The notes under the pieces are model-generated. The model had not been told where the DNA came from. It saw only the letters and a list, made by a program, of their open reading frames with translations, and ran no database searches. From the NCBI RefSeq assembly GCF_000737765.1, contig NZ_JPRI01000010.1:248001-312000 (forward strand): a stretch of DNA of 64,000 nt, in the 5' to 3' direction. Source of the DNA: Chryseobacterium vrystaatense (GTDB lineage Bacteria > Bacteroidota > Bacteroidia > Flavobacteriales > Weeksellaceae). The number at the start of each line of letters is the position of its first letter. The stretch's first letter is position 1. Below are positions 1-8,864 of the stretch, piece by piece. A program made the position numbers and the translations under genes.

Positions 1-1302
1 TTTAAAATTAATCTTATTGTTCCGTTCGCTAATGAAATGATCACTCTGGGAACAAAACTCAAAAAAGGACTGATCATCAAGAGTTATGTAAAATCTACAA
101 TGCTGACTCATGACCCGGAACAGCAGAAAGCTTATGATACTGACCCACTGATCACCAGATCAATAGACGCTGAGCTTCTTATAGATCTCGCAAAAGCAGG
201 AAAACGTCTGGTAGAAGATGCTGAAGCTATTGATACTCCTGCTTTGATTCTGGCTGCAGAAAAAGATCATGTTGTTTTCAATAAGGAACAAAAAATATTT
301 TATGACAAACTTGATACAGATTTAAAGAAATATGAAGTACTATCCGGCTTTTTTCATGGAATTCTGTTTGACACAGGAAAGGAAAAGGTGTACGATAAGA
401 TTGTAGATTTTGCCGAAAAATGTTTTGGCAGAACGCATAAAACAGCTTCTCTTCATACCGATCGATTTTCGGTGAAAGAATATGAAGACCTCCAGAATAA
501 TATCGGGAACAATTTTAATTTTAAACTTCAGAAATTTTCACTGAATAACATTGGAAAAATAAGCAATGGAATGGCTATCGGCCTGAAATATGGCTTTGAT
601 TCCGGTGCTTCACTTCATTATGTTTATCAGAACCAACCCAAGGGGAAATTAGGTTTTGGGAAAATGATGGATAAGAACTATCTCAATGCGATAGGCTGGA
701 AAGGAATCCGCATCCGTAAAGAGCATCTGATTGCACTTTTGGAAGAGAACATCCAGAAACTAAAAAAGGAAGGCCGAAAAATAAAGATCCTGGATATTGC
801 AGGTGGAACGGGTAATTATTTATTTGATATTAAAGAAAAACATCCCGATTCTGAGATTGTCATCAATGAATTTGTCAAGGCTAATATTGAGATCGGAGAA
901 AAAGTAATCAGAGAAAAAAATTATCAGAACATCCGTTTTACGAATTTTGACTGCTTTGATCCTGAAACCTACAAAAAATTAGATTTCGAACCTAATATTA
1001 CTATTATTTCAGGGATTCTTGAACTGTTTGGAGATAATGAAATGGCAGCTCAAGCGGTTAAAGGTGCAATTTCTATTTCTGAAAAAAAATCTTTTATTGT
1101 GTACACTGGACAGCCATGGCACCCGCAGCTAAAGATGATTGCCTATGTTCTGAATAATCATCAGAATAAAGACTGGATCATGAGAAGGCGTTCTCAGAAA
1201 GAACTCGACAGGGTCATGAAATACAGTGGCGTTCAGAAGGAAAATATGCTCATTGATGATTATGGTATTTTCACAGTTTCTTCGGGCGGAATTAATTCTT
1301 AG
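1..1302 (+). CDS. bifunctional alpha/beta hydrolase / class I SAM methyltransferase, 5' truncated
   Basis: The reading frame is open from base 1, so the true start lies outside the window; an internal ATG sits at 37. The first ~130 visible residues look like the C-terminal half of an alpha/beta hydrolase (serine aminopeptidase/lysophospholipase type): PALILAAEKDHVV carries the usual acid residue and FHGILFD the likely catalytic His. The nucleophile would be upstream. The rest is a class I methyltransferase with the SAM-binding motif ILDIAGGTGNYLFD. Such hydrolase-methyltransferase fusions occur in Bacteroidetes; the substrate is unknown. It ends at a shared terminator facing the yceI-like gene. 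Confidence 0.8.
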   Translation, partial: FKINLIVPFANEMITLGTKLKKGLIIKSYVKSTMLTHDPEQQKAYDTDPLITRSIDAELLIDLAKAGKRLVEDAEAIDTPALILAAEKDHVVFNKEQKIFYDKLDTDLKKYEVLSGFFHGILFDTGKEKVYDKIVDFAEKCFGRTHKTASLHTDRFSVKEYEDLQNNIGNNFNFKLQKFSLNNIGKISNGMAIGLKYGFDSGASLHYVYQNQPKGKLGFGKMMDKNYLNAIGWKGIRIRKEHLIALLEENIQKLKKEGRKIKILDIAGGTGNYLFDIKEKHPDSEIVINEFVKANIEIGEKVIREKNYQNIRFTNFDCFDPETYKKLDFEPNITIISGILELFGDNEMAAQAVKGAISISEKKSFIVYTGQPWHPQLKMIAYVLNNHQNKDWIMRRRSQKELDRVMKYSGVQKENMLIDDYGIFTVSSGGINS

Positions 1303-1342
1303 ATCAAAAAGAGATACGCCTACAGCAGGTTGTGTAAAAATA

Positions 1343-1376
1343 AAAAAGGTTTTTCAATCACTTGAAAAACCTTTTT
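1343..1376. terminator. bidirectional intrinsic terminator
   Basis: A perfect 15-bp inverted repeat (arms 1343-1357 and 1362-1376, 4-nt loop) with A-rich and T-rich outer ends lies between two convergent genes. It can terminate both the methyltransferase fusion gene and the yceI-like gene. Confidence 0.85.
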
Positions 1377-1398
1377 AACTTATATGATTACCTATAAA

Positions 1399-1968
1399 CT
1401 ATTCTTTTACCATTTCGAAAAATAAACTTACTTCGACATCTTTGGCTACTCCTGCACCTGTTGGGTCATATTTAATTCCATAATCCAAACGGTTAACAGT
1501 AAATTTCGTCTGGAAGCCCATTACTTCTTTTCCCTGTTGGTTTTTAGCAACACCACCAAATGTTACCGGTACTGTAATTTCTTTTGTGGTCTCTTTAATT
1601 TTCAGTTCTCCTTTCAAAAGATAAGTGTTATTCTTATCCTTTGTGATAGAAGTACTGTTAAAAGTCATAGCCGGATATTTTTCAGCATCAAAAAAATCAG
1701 CACTTTTAAGGTGTTTGTCACGCATCTCCACGCCGGTATTGATTGAGTTTACTCCTACTTCAAAATTCAGACTGGCATTATCTAAATTAGCCCCCTGCGT
1801 ACTTACTTTTCCTTTAAATACATCAAAACGTCCCTGAACGAAATTGATTCCCATATGCTTGATATTAAAGTTAACAGACGAATGCATAGGATCTACTGCC
1901 CATATACTCTGAGCAAAAGCTGTTACACTAACCAATACCAATAAGAAAGATAAAAATACTTTTTTCAT
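1399..1968 (-). CDS. YceI family protein (periplasmic lipid-binding)
   Basis: 189 aa with a signal peptide ending FAQ at about residue 20, so exported to the periplasm. The mature part has the hallmarks of the YceI lipocalin-like fold: WAVDPMHSSVNFNIKHMG near the start, RFDVFKGKV, RDKHLKSADFFDAEKYPAMTF in the middle and FTVNRLDYGIKY near the end. YceI proteins bind polyisoprenoid or amphiphilic lipids in a beta-barrel; the ligand here is unknown. Length is normal. It is a single-gene unit sharing a terminator with the gene to its left. Confidence 0.9.
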   Translation of the reverse strand: MKKVFLSFLLVLVSVTAFAQSIWAVDPMHSSVNFNIKHMGINFVQGRFDVFKGKVSTQGANLDNASLNFEVGVNSINTGVEMRDKHLKSADFFDAEKYPAMTFNSTSITKDKNNTYLLKGELKIKETTKEITVPVTFGGVAKNQQGKEVMGFQTKFTVNRLDYGIKYDPTGAGVAKDVEVSLFFEMVKE

Positions 1969-2041
1969 TGTACTATATTTTTGATTGTTTTTTAATTAAA
2001 GTAAAGATAGAACATAAAGATACACCCACGATTGATGTATG

Positions 2042-2452
2042 TTAGTTTTTAACTTTAGATAAAATTATTCTGGAATAAATTACATCAAAAAGACACATTG
2101 CGATAAAAACACCTATTGAATTTATATATAACAGTAAATTTGTAAGATGAACATCTGTTGTCTCCACAAAATAGGTAAAAGGATTGGTCCCGGACAGCAA
2201 GAGCATCAACAGGTAAAGGACTTCAAACAAAACAGCAATTTTCCATATGGCATCATAGCTCTTCCTGAATAATAGTATCGTTACCCATGCAATCACCGTA
2301 ATAATCAGACATGCTACGATAATAGAGGCTGAAAGCATTCCAAACTGAACTCCGGACTGTGTAAAGAATTTCCCGGTCCAATCAGCAAGCTGAGCATTGA
2401 GAAGACTCATTACAATCAATAAAGCCAGACTTTTTAGGATCATATTTTTCAT
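2042..2452 (-). CDS. small four-helix membrane protein, function unknown
   Basis: 136 aa with four hydrophobic segments (about residues 5-22, 38-62, 68-88 and 104-128), so an inner-membrane protein. I do not recognise the family. It lies downstream of, and is transcribed toward, the yceI-like gene, and its start is 55 bp from the start of radA on the opposite strand, so the two genes share a divergent promoter region. Confidence 0.6.
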   Translation of the reverse strand: MKNMILKSLALLIVMSLLNAQLADWTGKFFTQSGVQFGMLSASIIVACLIITVIAWVTILLFRKSYDAIWKIAVLFEVLYLLMLLLSGTNPFTYFVETTDVHLTNLLLYINSIGVFIAMCLFDVIYSRIILSKVKN

Positions 2453-2507
2453 AGCCGAAAATTAATTAAAATTCCAAAAGGACACTCATTTTTTTTAACT
2501 TCGCAGT

Positions 2508-3857
2508 ATGGCAAAACTGAAAACAGCATATTTCTGTCAAAACTGCGGAACCCAATATTCCCAATGGATGGGACAGTGCAAGAACTGTGGGGAATGGAAT
2601 ACCCTCGTGGAGGAAGTGGTGGAAAAAACCTCATCTAAAACTCCACCTTTTTCAAAAACAAAACAACACGTTATCAATATTATTGAAGTTGAAACCGTTG
2701 AAGAACCGAGAATAAAAACACCTTCTGAAGAACTGAACCGTGTTCTAGGAGGCGGTATTGTATTAGGTTCTGTAACATTGATTGGTGGTGAACCCGGAAT
2801 CGGAAAATCAACCCTGCTGCTTCAGCTGGCTTTAAAAATGAAGAAAAAAATCTTCTATGTTTCCGGTGAGGAAAGTGCTTCTCAGATTAAAATGAGAGCA
2901 GACAGATTAACTGACGTGCAGAACCCAAACTGCTTTCTTTATACTGAAACATCGCTGGAAAAGATCCTTCATGAAGCTAAAAAACTGGAACCTGATTTCA
3001 TTATTATTGATTCTATCCAAACTTTACAGTCTCAATTGATTGAAAGTTCTCCAGGAACCGTTTCACAAATCAGAGAATGCTCTAATGAAATCATTAAGTA
3101 TGCTAAAGAAAATAACGTTCCCGTTTTCCTGGTCGGGCATATTACCAAAGACGGGCAGATCGCAGGTCCTAAGGTTCTGGAACACATGGTAGACGTTGTT
3201 TTAAATTTTGACGGCGACAGAAACCATCTCTTCAGATTACTGAGAGCCAATAAAAACCGTTTCGGATCCACTTCTGAAATTGGAATCTACGAAATGGTTT
3301 CCCAGGGATTAAAAGAGATCAGAAATCCTTCCGAGATTCTTATCACCAAGAAATTTGAAGAACTTTCCGGAAACTCAGTCGCAGTCACTCTGGAAGGGAA
3401 CCGTCCTATGCTGATTGAGATTCAGGCACTGGTAAGTACGGCGGTATATGGTACTCCCCAAAGAAGTTCCACAGGATTCGATGCCAAAAGACTGAATATG
3501 CTTCTGGCTGTTCTTGAAAAGAGGGCGGGATTCCAGCTTGGTGCAAAAGATGTCTTTTTAAATATTACCGGAGGAATCAAAACGGATGACCCTGCATTGG
3601 ATCTTGCCGTAGTAGCCTCTATTCTTTCTTCCAATGAGGACATTGCCATTTCCGAGCACTTCTGTTTTGCTGGAGAAATCGGATTAAGTGGAGAAATCCG
3701 TCCCATAGCGCAGGTAGAACAGAGAATTACTGAGGCCGAAAAATTAGGATATGAAAAAATATTTGTCTCCAACCTCAACAAGATCCCAAAAAGAAAATTT
3801 GGAATTAAGATTGAGGAAGTGAGTAAAATTGAAGATTTCCACGAAAGGATCTTTTAA
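2508..3857 (+). CDS. radA: DNA repair protein RadA
   Basis: 449 aa, the usual RadA length. A C4 zinc finger (C10, C13, C24, C27) is followed by a RecA-like ATPase with Walker A GGEPGIGKST at about residues 93-102, the RadA-specific KNRFG motif near residue 250, and a Lon-protease-like C-terminal domain. RadA is a DnaB-type helicase that drives branch migration of recombination intermediates in the cytoplasm. All family motifs are intact. The AraC-family gene starts 11 bp downstream, so cotranscription is likely. Confidence 0.97.
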   Translation: MAKLKTAYFCQNCGTQYSQWMGQCKNCGEWNTLVEEVVEKTSSKTPPFSKTKQHVINIIEVETVEEPRIKTPSEELNRVLGGGIVLGSVTLIGGEPGIGKSTLLLQLALKMKKKIFYVSGEESASQIKMRADRLTDVQNPNCFLYTETSLEKILHEAKKLEPDFIIIDSIQTLQSQLIESSPGTVSQIRECSNEIIKYAKENNVPVFLVGHITKDGQIAGPKVLEHMVDVVLNFDGDRNHLFRLLRANKNRFGSTSEIGIYEMVSQGLKEIRNPSEILITKKFEELSGNSVAVTLEGNRPMLIEIQALVSTAVYGTPQRSSTGFDAKRLNMLLAVLEKRAGFQLGAKDVFLNITGGIKTDDPALDLAVVASILSSNEDIAISEHFCFAGEIGLSGEIRPIAQVEQRITEAEKLGYEKIFVSNLNKIPKRKFGIKIEEVSKIEDFHERIF

Positions 3858-3868
3858 AACCATTCAGT

Positions 3869-4984
3869 ATGCAGCTTGAAAATATTCAAAAGTTTGTTCT
3901 TGTCCTTCTTTACGGGGGTCTGACCTTGCTTTCATTTACCGTATTGGTCAATCCGATGAAGGTCAACAGAAGAGCTAACTTCTTTTTCGGGCTGTTTCTA
4001 TTGCTGTGGTCCAGCTACTGGATTTTGAATGTCCTGCAATTTTGCGGTCTTTCTCCGGGACCGTTATTTACTTCCGCAGTTTATTCCATACAGATATTCA
4101 CTCCTGTTCTGTTATTTTTCAGTGTCGTGTTTTTCATTAATCCCGATTACTGTTTTAAAAAGAGGGATCTCGTCTGTCTTATTGTTCCGGCGATCTACTG
4201 GATTCTGCTATTCAATTCTGAAAATCATCCAATCATCTACAATGCGGTACTGCTTATAGATGTCGCTCATAATCTTCCTTATATAGCTTTGATTTATTTT
4301 AAGATCAGAAGGCATCAGAAAAGAATTGAAACCATTTCATCCAATACAGAACATATTGATTTGCAATGGCTGATCAAACTGAGTTTTCTTCTTTTTGTTA
4401 CGATCATCATAACGGTCGGATACGAACTGTTTAATGCTTTTGTTTATAAGATGCACCAGCACCTGGTCATGGATCTCTTATTTTTATTTATTGTCTACAG
4501 CACTTTATATTATATACTCCGGCAAAAAGAGATCTATCCCGTAGATAAAAAACAGCGTGATGAGCTGCTGTCTATCGAACGGGAAAGCGAGGAAGAAGAA
4601 ATTGAAAGAAAAAAACTGATTCCGGACCACGAACTTGAAGGTTTGAAATTAAGGTTAAGTGCTTTAATGGAAACGGAACAACCTTATCTGGATGGGGATC
4701 TTAATTTGCTGAAACTTTCGGATCTGGTTAAGATCAATGGCCATCAGCTTTCTTATCTTCTCAATAATGGGTTTAATGAGAACTTCTTTTATTTTGTGAA
4801 TAAATACAGAATAGAACACGCTAAAAAAATGCTTACCGATAGTTCTTACAAAAAATGGTCTATCGTAGGCATTGCATTTGAATCAGGCTTTAATTCCAAA
4901 ACTGCTTTTAATACTATTTTCAAAAAAATGACTGGTATGACTCCCTCAGAATTTAAAAAGGAACAGGAGCAATCATTGAAGTAG
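3869..4984 (+). CDS. AraC family regulator with membrane N-terminal half
   Basis: 371 aa. The first ~220 residues contain about six to seven hydrophobic helices; a charged linker (ESEEEEIERKKL) leads to a C-terminal AraC-type double helix-turn-helix with KWSIVGIAFESGFNSKTAF and a closing MTGMTPSEFKK, both typical of the family. This architecture is common in Flavobacteriia and suggests a membrane-anchored regulator sensing a signal at the membrane. Targets are unknown. It follows radA closely but has no obvious functional link to it. Confidence 0.85.
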   Translation: MQLENIQKFVLVLLYGGLTLLSFTVLVNPMKVNRRANFFFGLFLLLWSSYWILNVLQFCGLSPGPLFTSAVYSIQIFTPVLLFFSVVFFINPDYCFKKRDLVCLIVPAIYWILLFNSENHPIIYNAVLLIDVAHNLPYIALIYFKIRRHQKRIETISSNTEHIDLQWLIKLSFLLFVTIIITVGYELFNAFVYKMHQHLVMDLLFLFIVYSTLYYILRQKEIYPVDKKQRDELLSIERESEEEEIERKKLIPDHELEGLKLRLSALMETEQPYLDGDLNLLKLSDLVKINGHQLSYLLNNGFNENFFYFVNKYRIEHAKKMLTDSSYKKWSIVGIAFESGFNSKTAFNTIFKKMTGMTPSEFKKEQEQSLK

Positions 4985-5059
4985 TTATAGAAATTGGAAT
5001 ACCTATTGAGAAATTGAGTAAGATTAGATTAAATTAATTTTACTAAAGAATTTTAAATA

Positions 5060-5728
5060 ATGAAAAACAGTATCCATGAATATTACGATCATCTTGCAGA
5101 AAACTACGAAGAAAACCGTTTCGGAAACTCTTATGGAAAATATATAGACAGGCAGGAGAATGTATTTTTAGATTCTTTTTTCAAAAATAAAAACTATTCA
5201 AAAATTCTGGATTTGGGATGCGGAACCGGAAGACTGCTTAAGTTTGCGACTCACGGTGTTGATTTCAGTGAAAAAATGCTCAGCATCGCAAAAGAAAAAA
5301 ATGCAGAAAAGATCACAGCTGTTGGCGAGATTTCAAAAATTCCGTTTGAAATAGAATTTGACTGTATATTCTGTTTTCATGTGATCATGCATCAGACGAA
5401 GGAGGAAACAACAAAATTCCTTGGTGAGTGCTTTCGGAAATTGGATCATCATGGGATTTTAATTTTTGATTATCCTACAAAAGCCCGGAGAAAAACGGTT
5501 TCACCTCAGCAAGACTGGCATGCAGGAAATACTTTTACTGCTAAAGAAATCTCACTTTTATCCAATGAAAAATGGAACACCAAAAGTACTACAGGTATTT
5601 TACTGTTTCCCATCCACAGGCTTCCCAAGAGCTTAAGAAAATTTTTTCTTCCTCTTGATATTCTGCTCTGCCGTACTTTTCTGAAAAAGTATGCTTCTTA
5701 TCAAATCGTAGTATTGGAAAAAAGATGA
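5060..5728 (+). CDS. class I SAM-dependent methyltransferase
   Basis: 222 aa. The SAM-binding motif ILDLGCGTGRLLKF lies near residues 50-63, followed by VDFSEKMLSIAKEK (acidic residue region binding the ribose) and a typical FHVIMHQT motif-IV region. The fold is that of UbiE/COQ5-like small-molecule methyltransferases; the substrate is not predictable. Its stop overlaps the start of the VanW-like gene by 4 bp (ATGA), so the two are translationally coupled. Confidence 0.85.
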   Translation: MKNSIHEYYDHLAENYEENRFGNSYGKYIDRQENVFLDSFFKNKNYSKILDLGCGTGRLLKFATHGVDFSEKMLSIAKEKNAEKITAVGEISKIPFEIEFDCIFCFHVIMHQTKEETTKFLGECFRKLDHHGILIFDYPTKARRKTVSPQQDWHAGNTFTAKEISLLSNEKWNTKSTTGILLFPIHRLPKSLRKFFLPLDILLCRTFLKKYASYQIVVLEKR

Positions 5729-6432
5729 AACTGATATTAAAAAAAATTCTGCCAGATCCCCTGAAACTGCACATAAAATTGATACAGCGATATTTTGATG
5801 AGCTTCAGTCCCGTTACCGTTATCCGGATCAATATGATACAGGCAGAATTGGTGAGCATATCATTGATCTCACTCAGATTATCAAAAAGGGAGAATTCAG
5901 TGAAAATAAAATTCATAATTTAAAAGTCGTCAGTGATAAAATTCATAATCTCATTATTCAACCCGGCGAAGTTTTTTCTTTCTGGAAATTAATAGGAAAA
6001 CCAACCGAAAAGAACAATTTTAAAGAAGGCCGGAATCTTATTAAAAACAATATCTCGACCGGAGCCGGAGGCGGAATCTGCCAGTTTTCATCTATCCTGT
6101 ATTATACAGCCTTGCAGGCAGGATTGAAGATTATAGAAAGATATCCTCATTCTGTAGATATTTACCAGGAACATGAGCGTTTTACGCCATTGGGTTCTGA
6201 CTGTACAGTAGTGTATGGTTATAAAGACCTGCAAATCCAAAACATATTGTCATACCCCATCCAGTTTCAAAGCTTAGTCAGCAATGACGAACTTCGGCTT
6301 AGTTTGGTTTCTCCGGAAAAGATCCATTTAAATGCTATTCATTTTAAATATACAGAAGAGGAAAAAGGAGTTTGGGTAGAGACCTTTGCAGATGGCCGGT
6401 TTTTGTATAAAAATTTTTATATTCGTTTATGA
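5725..6432 (+). CDS. VanW family protein
   Basis: 235 aa. The family core is clear: GEVFSFWKLIGKPTEKNNF, then GRNLIKNN, then TGAGGGICQFSSILYYTAL, then the YPHSVD stretch. VanW proteins are named for an accessory gene in some vancomycin-resistance clusters; their biochemical role is unresolved and most chromosomal copies are unrelated to resistance. Here no van ligase or sensor is nearby, so resistance should not be inferred. It overlaps by 4 bp both the methyltransferase before it and the AcpH-like gene after it. Confidence 0.85.
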   Translation: MKLILKKILPDPLKLHIKLIQRYFDELQSRYRYPDQYDTGRIGEHIIDLTQIIKKGEFSENKIHNLKVVSDKIHNLIIQPGEVFSFWKLIGKPTEKNNFKEGRNLIKNNISTGAGGGICQFSSILYYTALQAGLKIIERYPHSVDIYQEHERFTPLGSDCTVVYGYKDLQIQNILSYPIQFQSLVSNDELRLSLVSPEKIHLNAIHFKYTEEEKGVWVETFADGRFLYKNFYIRL

Positions 6433-7025
6433 ATTATTTAGCCCATTCTTTTCTTACATTTTCGGACGGACAGATTGTAGGACAGTTTCTTGAAGATTTT
6501 ATCCGGAACAAGGACCGTTATTCTTTCCCGAAAGATATTCAGGATGGTATTACGATGCACAGGGCTGTCGATACATTCACAGATTCTCACCCCGCTATTC
6601 ATGAGGCCAAAAAAGTGTTCTCTCCTCTGGTAAGATTGTATGCCGGTGCTTTTGTTGATGTTGCGATGGATTATTTTGTAGCTACGGATTTTAGCCTACA
6701 CTCTCTGGCTGAATGGAAATCTCATTCACTGAGAGTTTACAGAGTTCTCAACGAGCATAAAGAATGGCTTCCTGAAAATTTCAAAATGATGCTCGCTAAA
6801 ATGGAAGCAGACGACTGGTTGTATAATTACCGCGAAGACCGGGGTATAAAATTCAGTATGCGGAATGTACTCAATAAAGCCAAATATCTTGAGGCAGACA
6901 TTCCGGTCTTTGAAGCCTTTCTGGAAAACAAGCCTTTTCTTCAGGAATGCTATGACGATTTCTTTCCTGATCTCCTTGATCATGCAAAGGGCATCAATGC
7001 AATGATCCAAATGGATAATAAATAA
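6429..7025 (+). CDS. acyl carrier protein phosphodiesterase (AcpH-like)
   Basis: 198 aa, the usual length of AcpH/DUF479. It begins MNYLAHSFLTF and has GQFLEDFIRN and the metal-binding block GITMHRAVDTFTDSHP, matching the HD-like active site of ACP hydrolyases that remove 4'-phosphopantetheine from acyl carrier protein. Cytoplasmic. The start overlaps the VanW-like gene by 4 bp (ATGA), making this the last gene of a three-gene coupled unit. Confidence 0.88.
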   Translation: MNYLAHSFLTFSDGQIVGQFLEDFIRNKDRYSFPKDIQDGITMHRAVDTFTDSHPAIHEAKKVFSPLVRLYAGAFVDVAMDYFVATDFSLHSLAEWKSHSLRVYRVLNEHKEWLPENFKMMLAKMEADDWLYNYREDRGIKFSMRNVLNKAKYLEADIPVFEAFLENKPFLQECYDDFFPDLLDHAKGINAMIQMDNK

Positions 7026-7648
7026 AAAAACACCTACAGGGAACGTAAGTGCTCTTTAACAATTTGTGTTGTTAGAATCAATATCTCATTGTCGCGGACT
7101 TATTAAGCTGTGCCTATATTAATTTGGCAAAATATCCCGGTTAAGCCACATTTACCGTCTTGTTCCTTATAATCAGAGTTATTATTTTACTTAGTAGCGA
7201 TTCCTTTAAGACCTAATATCATCCACAGATCGTTTGTACTAATACCTACCTAGTCAATACCGATAATCATATATCCGAAAAGTCGGCAAGGAATAACTGT
7301 TTTATTTCTTCTCATTATTTGTGATCTCTCCATCATCAGAATAATTATAATTATAATTTTAATAAAAATTTTACTTTAATAAATCATTAAATTAAAATTA
7401 ACTACCCTTAACTAGACCTACACAAATATAATTTATTTCAAACAAAAAACAAATATTATAAAGGTTAATTAACTAAATAATATTTACACATATATTATTC
7501 ATAACAAAACGATCAAATCATTAACGACTAATTATTAAAAATAATTTTAAAAGAGATACAATATAAAATTATTAATCAATCTTAAGTGATTTAATATTTG
7601 TATGAAAAATGGTATAATACCTAAAAGAAAACACTGAAAAAATAACTG
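7026..7648. other. 623-bp intergenic region, extremely AT-rich right half
   Basis: No intact gene is visible. The left ~300 bp have mixed composition and hold a possible decayed frame on the minus strand (listed separately). From about 7340 to 7620 the DNA is almost only A and T, with short runs such as TAATTATAATT. I see no convincing RNA gene or terminator hairpin. Confidence 0.5.
7187..7342 (-). pseudogene. possible decayed coding remnant
   Basis: On the minus strand one frame reads a plausible peptide (IPCRLFGYMIIGID, then VGISTNDLWMILGLKG) interrupted by one in-frame TAG and ending at the TAA at 7187-7189. The residue mix looks coding, but there is no start signal and no family is recognised. 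It may equally be chance. Confidence 0.2.
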
Positions 7649-8149
7649 TTAAAACTGGCGGTACAGGTAACGGTTGGGATAAGTGAGTTTTTCACTTTGC
7701 CGTTGACCGTTGACAATCATGTGAACAATATTGATCTGATCATCGAAAAGGTTGTACAAAAAGCTAACCGCTGCTTCCAATTTTTTAGGAGCAGCTACTG
7801 TTTCCGATTCAAGGAAAACATTTACAGATTCGCTATCCTCTTCATAACCCACATAATTTATTTTTAAAAATCTGCCGTCTGACTTCAGTTTAAAATACTC
7901 TGCACAGTATTTTTCTAAAGCCTCATTAAGCCTGGCTTTATATTTATCATCATTAAAATGGAAGGCACCTCCGTACTTTTTAGACAGACCGTTTTCCAGG
8001 TCATCAAGAAAAAACCTTCCCGTAACTTCAAAAGATTTGGATTTGGAATTATAATTAATTTCTACAGAACCTACATGATAAGGATGTTTCGCTTTTGAAA
8101 AAGAGAATAAAAAAAATACAGGAAGCAGAAACAGCCATAAATTTTTCAT
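7649..8149 (-). CDS. DUF6702 family secreted protein
   Basis: About 166 aa. I chose the ATG at 8149 because it opens directly into a signal peptide (MKNLWLFLLPVFFLFSFSKA); a start four codons earlier at 8161 is possible. The mature part begins with HPYHVGSVEINYN and contains VTGRFFLDDLENGL, the pattern of DUF6702, a family of unknown function in Bacteroidetes. It is divergently transcribed from the HupE/UreJ gene, with the M1 peptidase beyond, a neighbourhood I recall for this family. Confidence 0.75.
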   Translation of the reverse strand: MKNLWLFLLPVFFLFSFSKAKHPYHVGSVEINYNSKSKSFEVTGRFFLDDLENGLSKKYGGAFHFNDDKYKARLNEALEKYCAEYFKLKSDGRFLKINYVGYEEDSESVNVFLESETVAAPKKLEAAVSFLYNLFDDQINIVHMIVNGQRQSEKLTYPNRYLYRQF

Positions 8150-8215
8150 AAGTTCGGACATTTAAAATTTGTTCGAAATTAATCATTATTTTCGTACGCA
8201 TTATATTTTTACGTT

Positions 8216-8797
8216 ATGATGCAGGATTTTCTATTCTATTTAAACCTTGGCTGGGAACATATTATTTCTCTGGATGCATTAGACCATCAGCTTTTTGTGC
8301 TGGCTCTGATCGCAGTATATTCTTATACTGACTGGAAAAAGATTCTGATCCTTGTCACAGCGTTCACAATCGGGCATTCCATTACACTTGCTTTAAGTAT
8401 TCTCGATGTTTTCAGAGTTCCTTCTGCCTGGGTAGAGTTTCTGATTCCGCTGACTATTGTTCTCACTTCTCTGGACAATATTTTAATGAAAAACAAAAAG
8501 CAGACTCTTATGCGGGCCAATTATTATCTCGCGTTGATTTTCGGGCTTATCCACGGAATGGGCTTTGCAAATACTGCCAGGGTTATGATTGCTAAAAGCC
8601 AGAGTATTGCTGTTCCTTTATTAGGGTTCAATATTGGATTGGAATTGGGGCAGATCGTTATTGTGCTGGCTATTCTTATCCTTTTATTCATCCTGTTAAG
8701 TGTTTTTAAAGTCAATAAAAAAGACTGGATTCTTTTTGTATCCTCAGGAGTCTTTGCATTATCCTTAAAAATGGCTTTAGAAAAAATTCCTTTTTAA
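8216..8797 (+). CDS. HupE/UreJ family membrane protein
   Basis: 193 aa with six predicted membrane helices. The family signatures AFTIGHSITLALS and FGLIHGMGFANTA are present, with His residues that in HupE/UreJ proteins are linked to nickel or cobalt handling. In Bacteroidetes this branch sits next to DUF6702 and M1 peptidase genes rather than hydrogenase or urease, so metal transport is only a family-level guess. The start could be either of two adjacent ATGs (8216 or 8219). Confidence 0.8.
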   Translation: MMQDFLFYLNLGWEHIISLDALDHQLFVLALIAVYSYTDWKKILILVTAFTIGHSITLALSILDVFRVPSAWVEFLIPLTIVLTSLDNILMKNKKQTLMRANYYLALIFGLIHGMGFANTARVMIAKSQSIAVPLLGFNIGLELGQIVIVLAILILLFILLSVFKVNKKDWILFVSSGVFALSLKMALEKIPF

Positions 8798-8864
8798 CTT
8801 TGAAACATTTTTAATTTTTCAGCTACTTATTATTATCTTTGATAATTATTAAACTCATTCGGTA

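Noticed and set aside
5725..6432. Vancomycin resistance from the VanW-like gene
   Set aside because: No VanA/B-type ligase, VanH, VanX or VanRS genes are present; VanW-like proteins are common outside resistance clusters.
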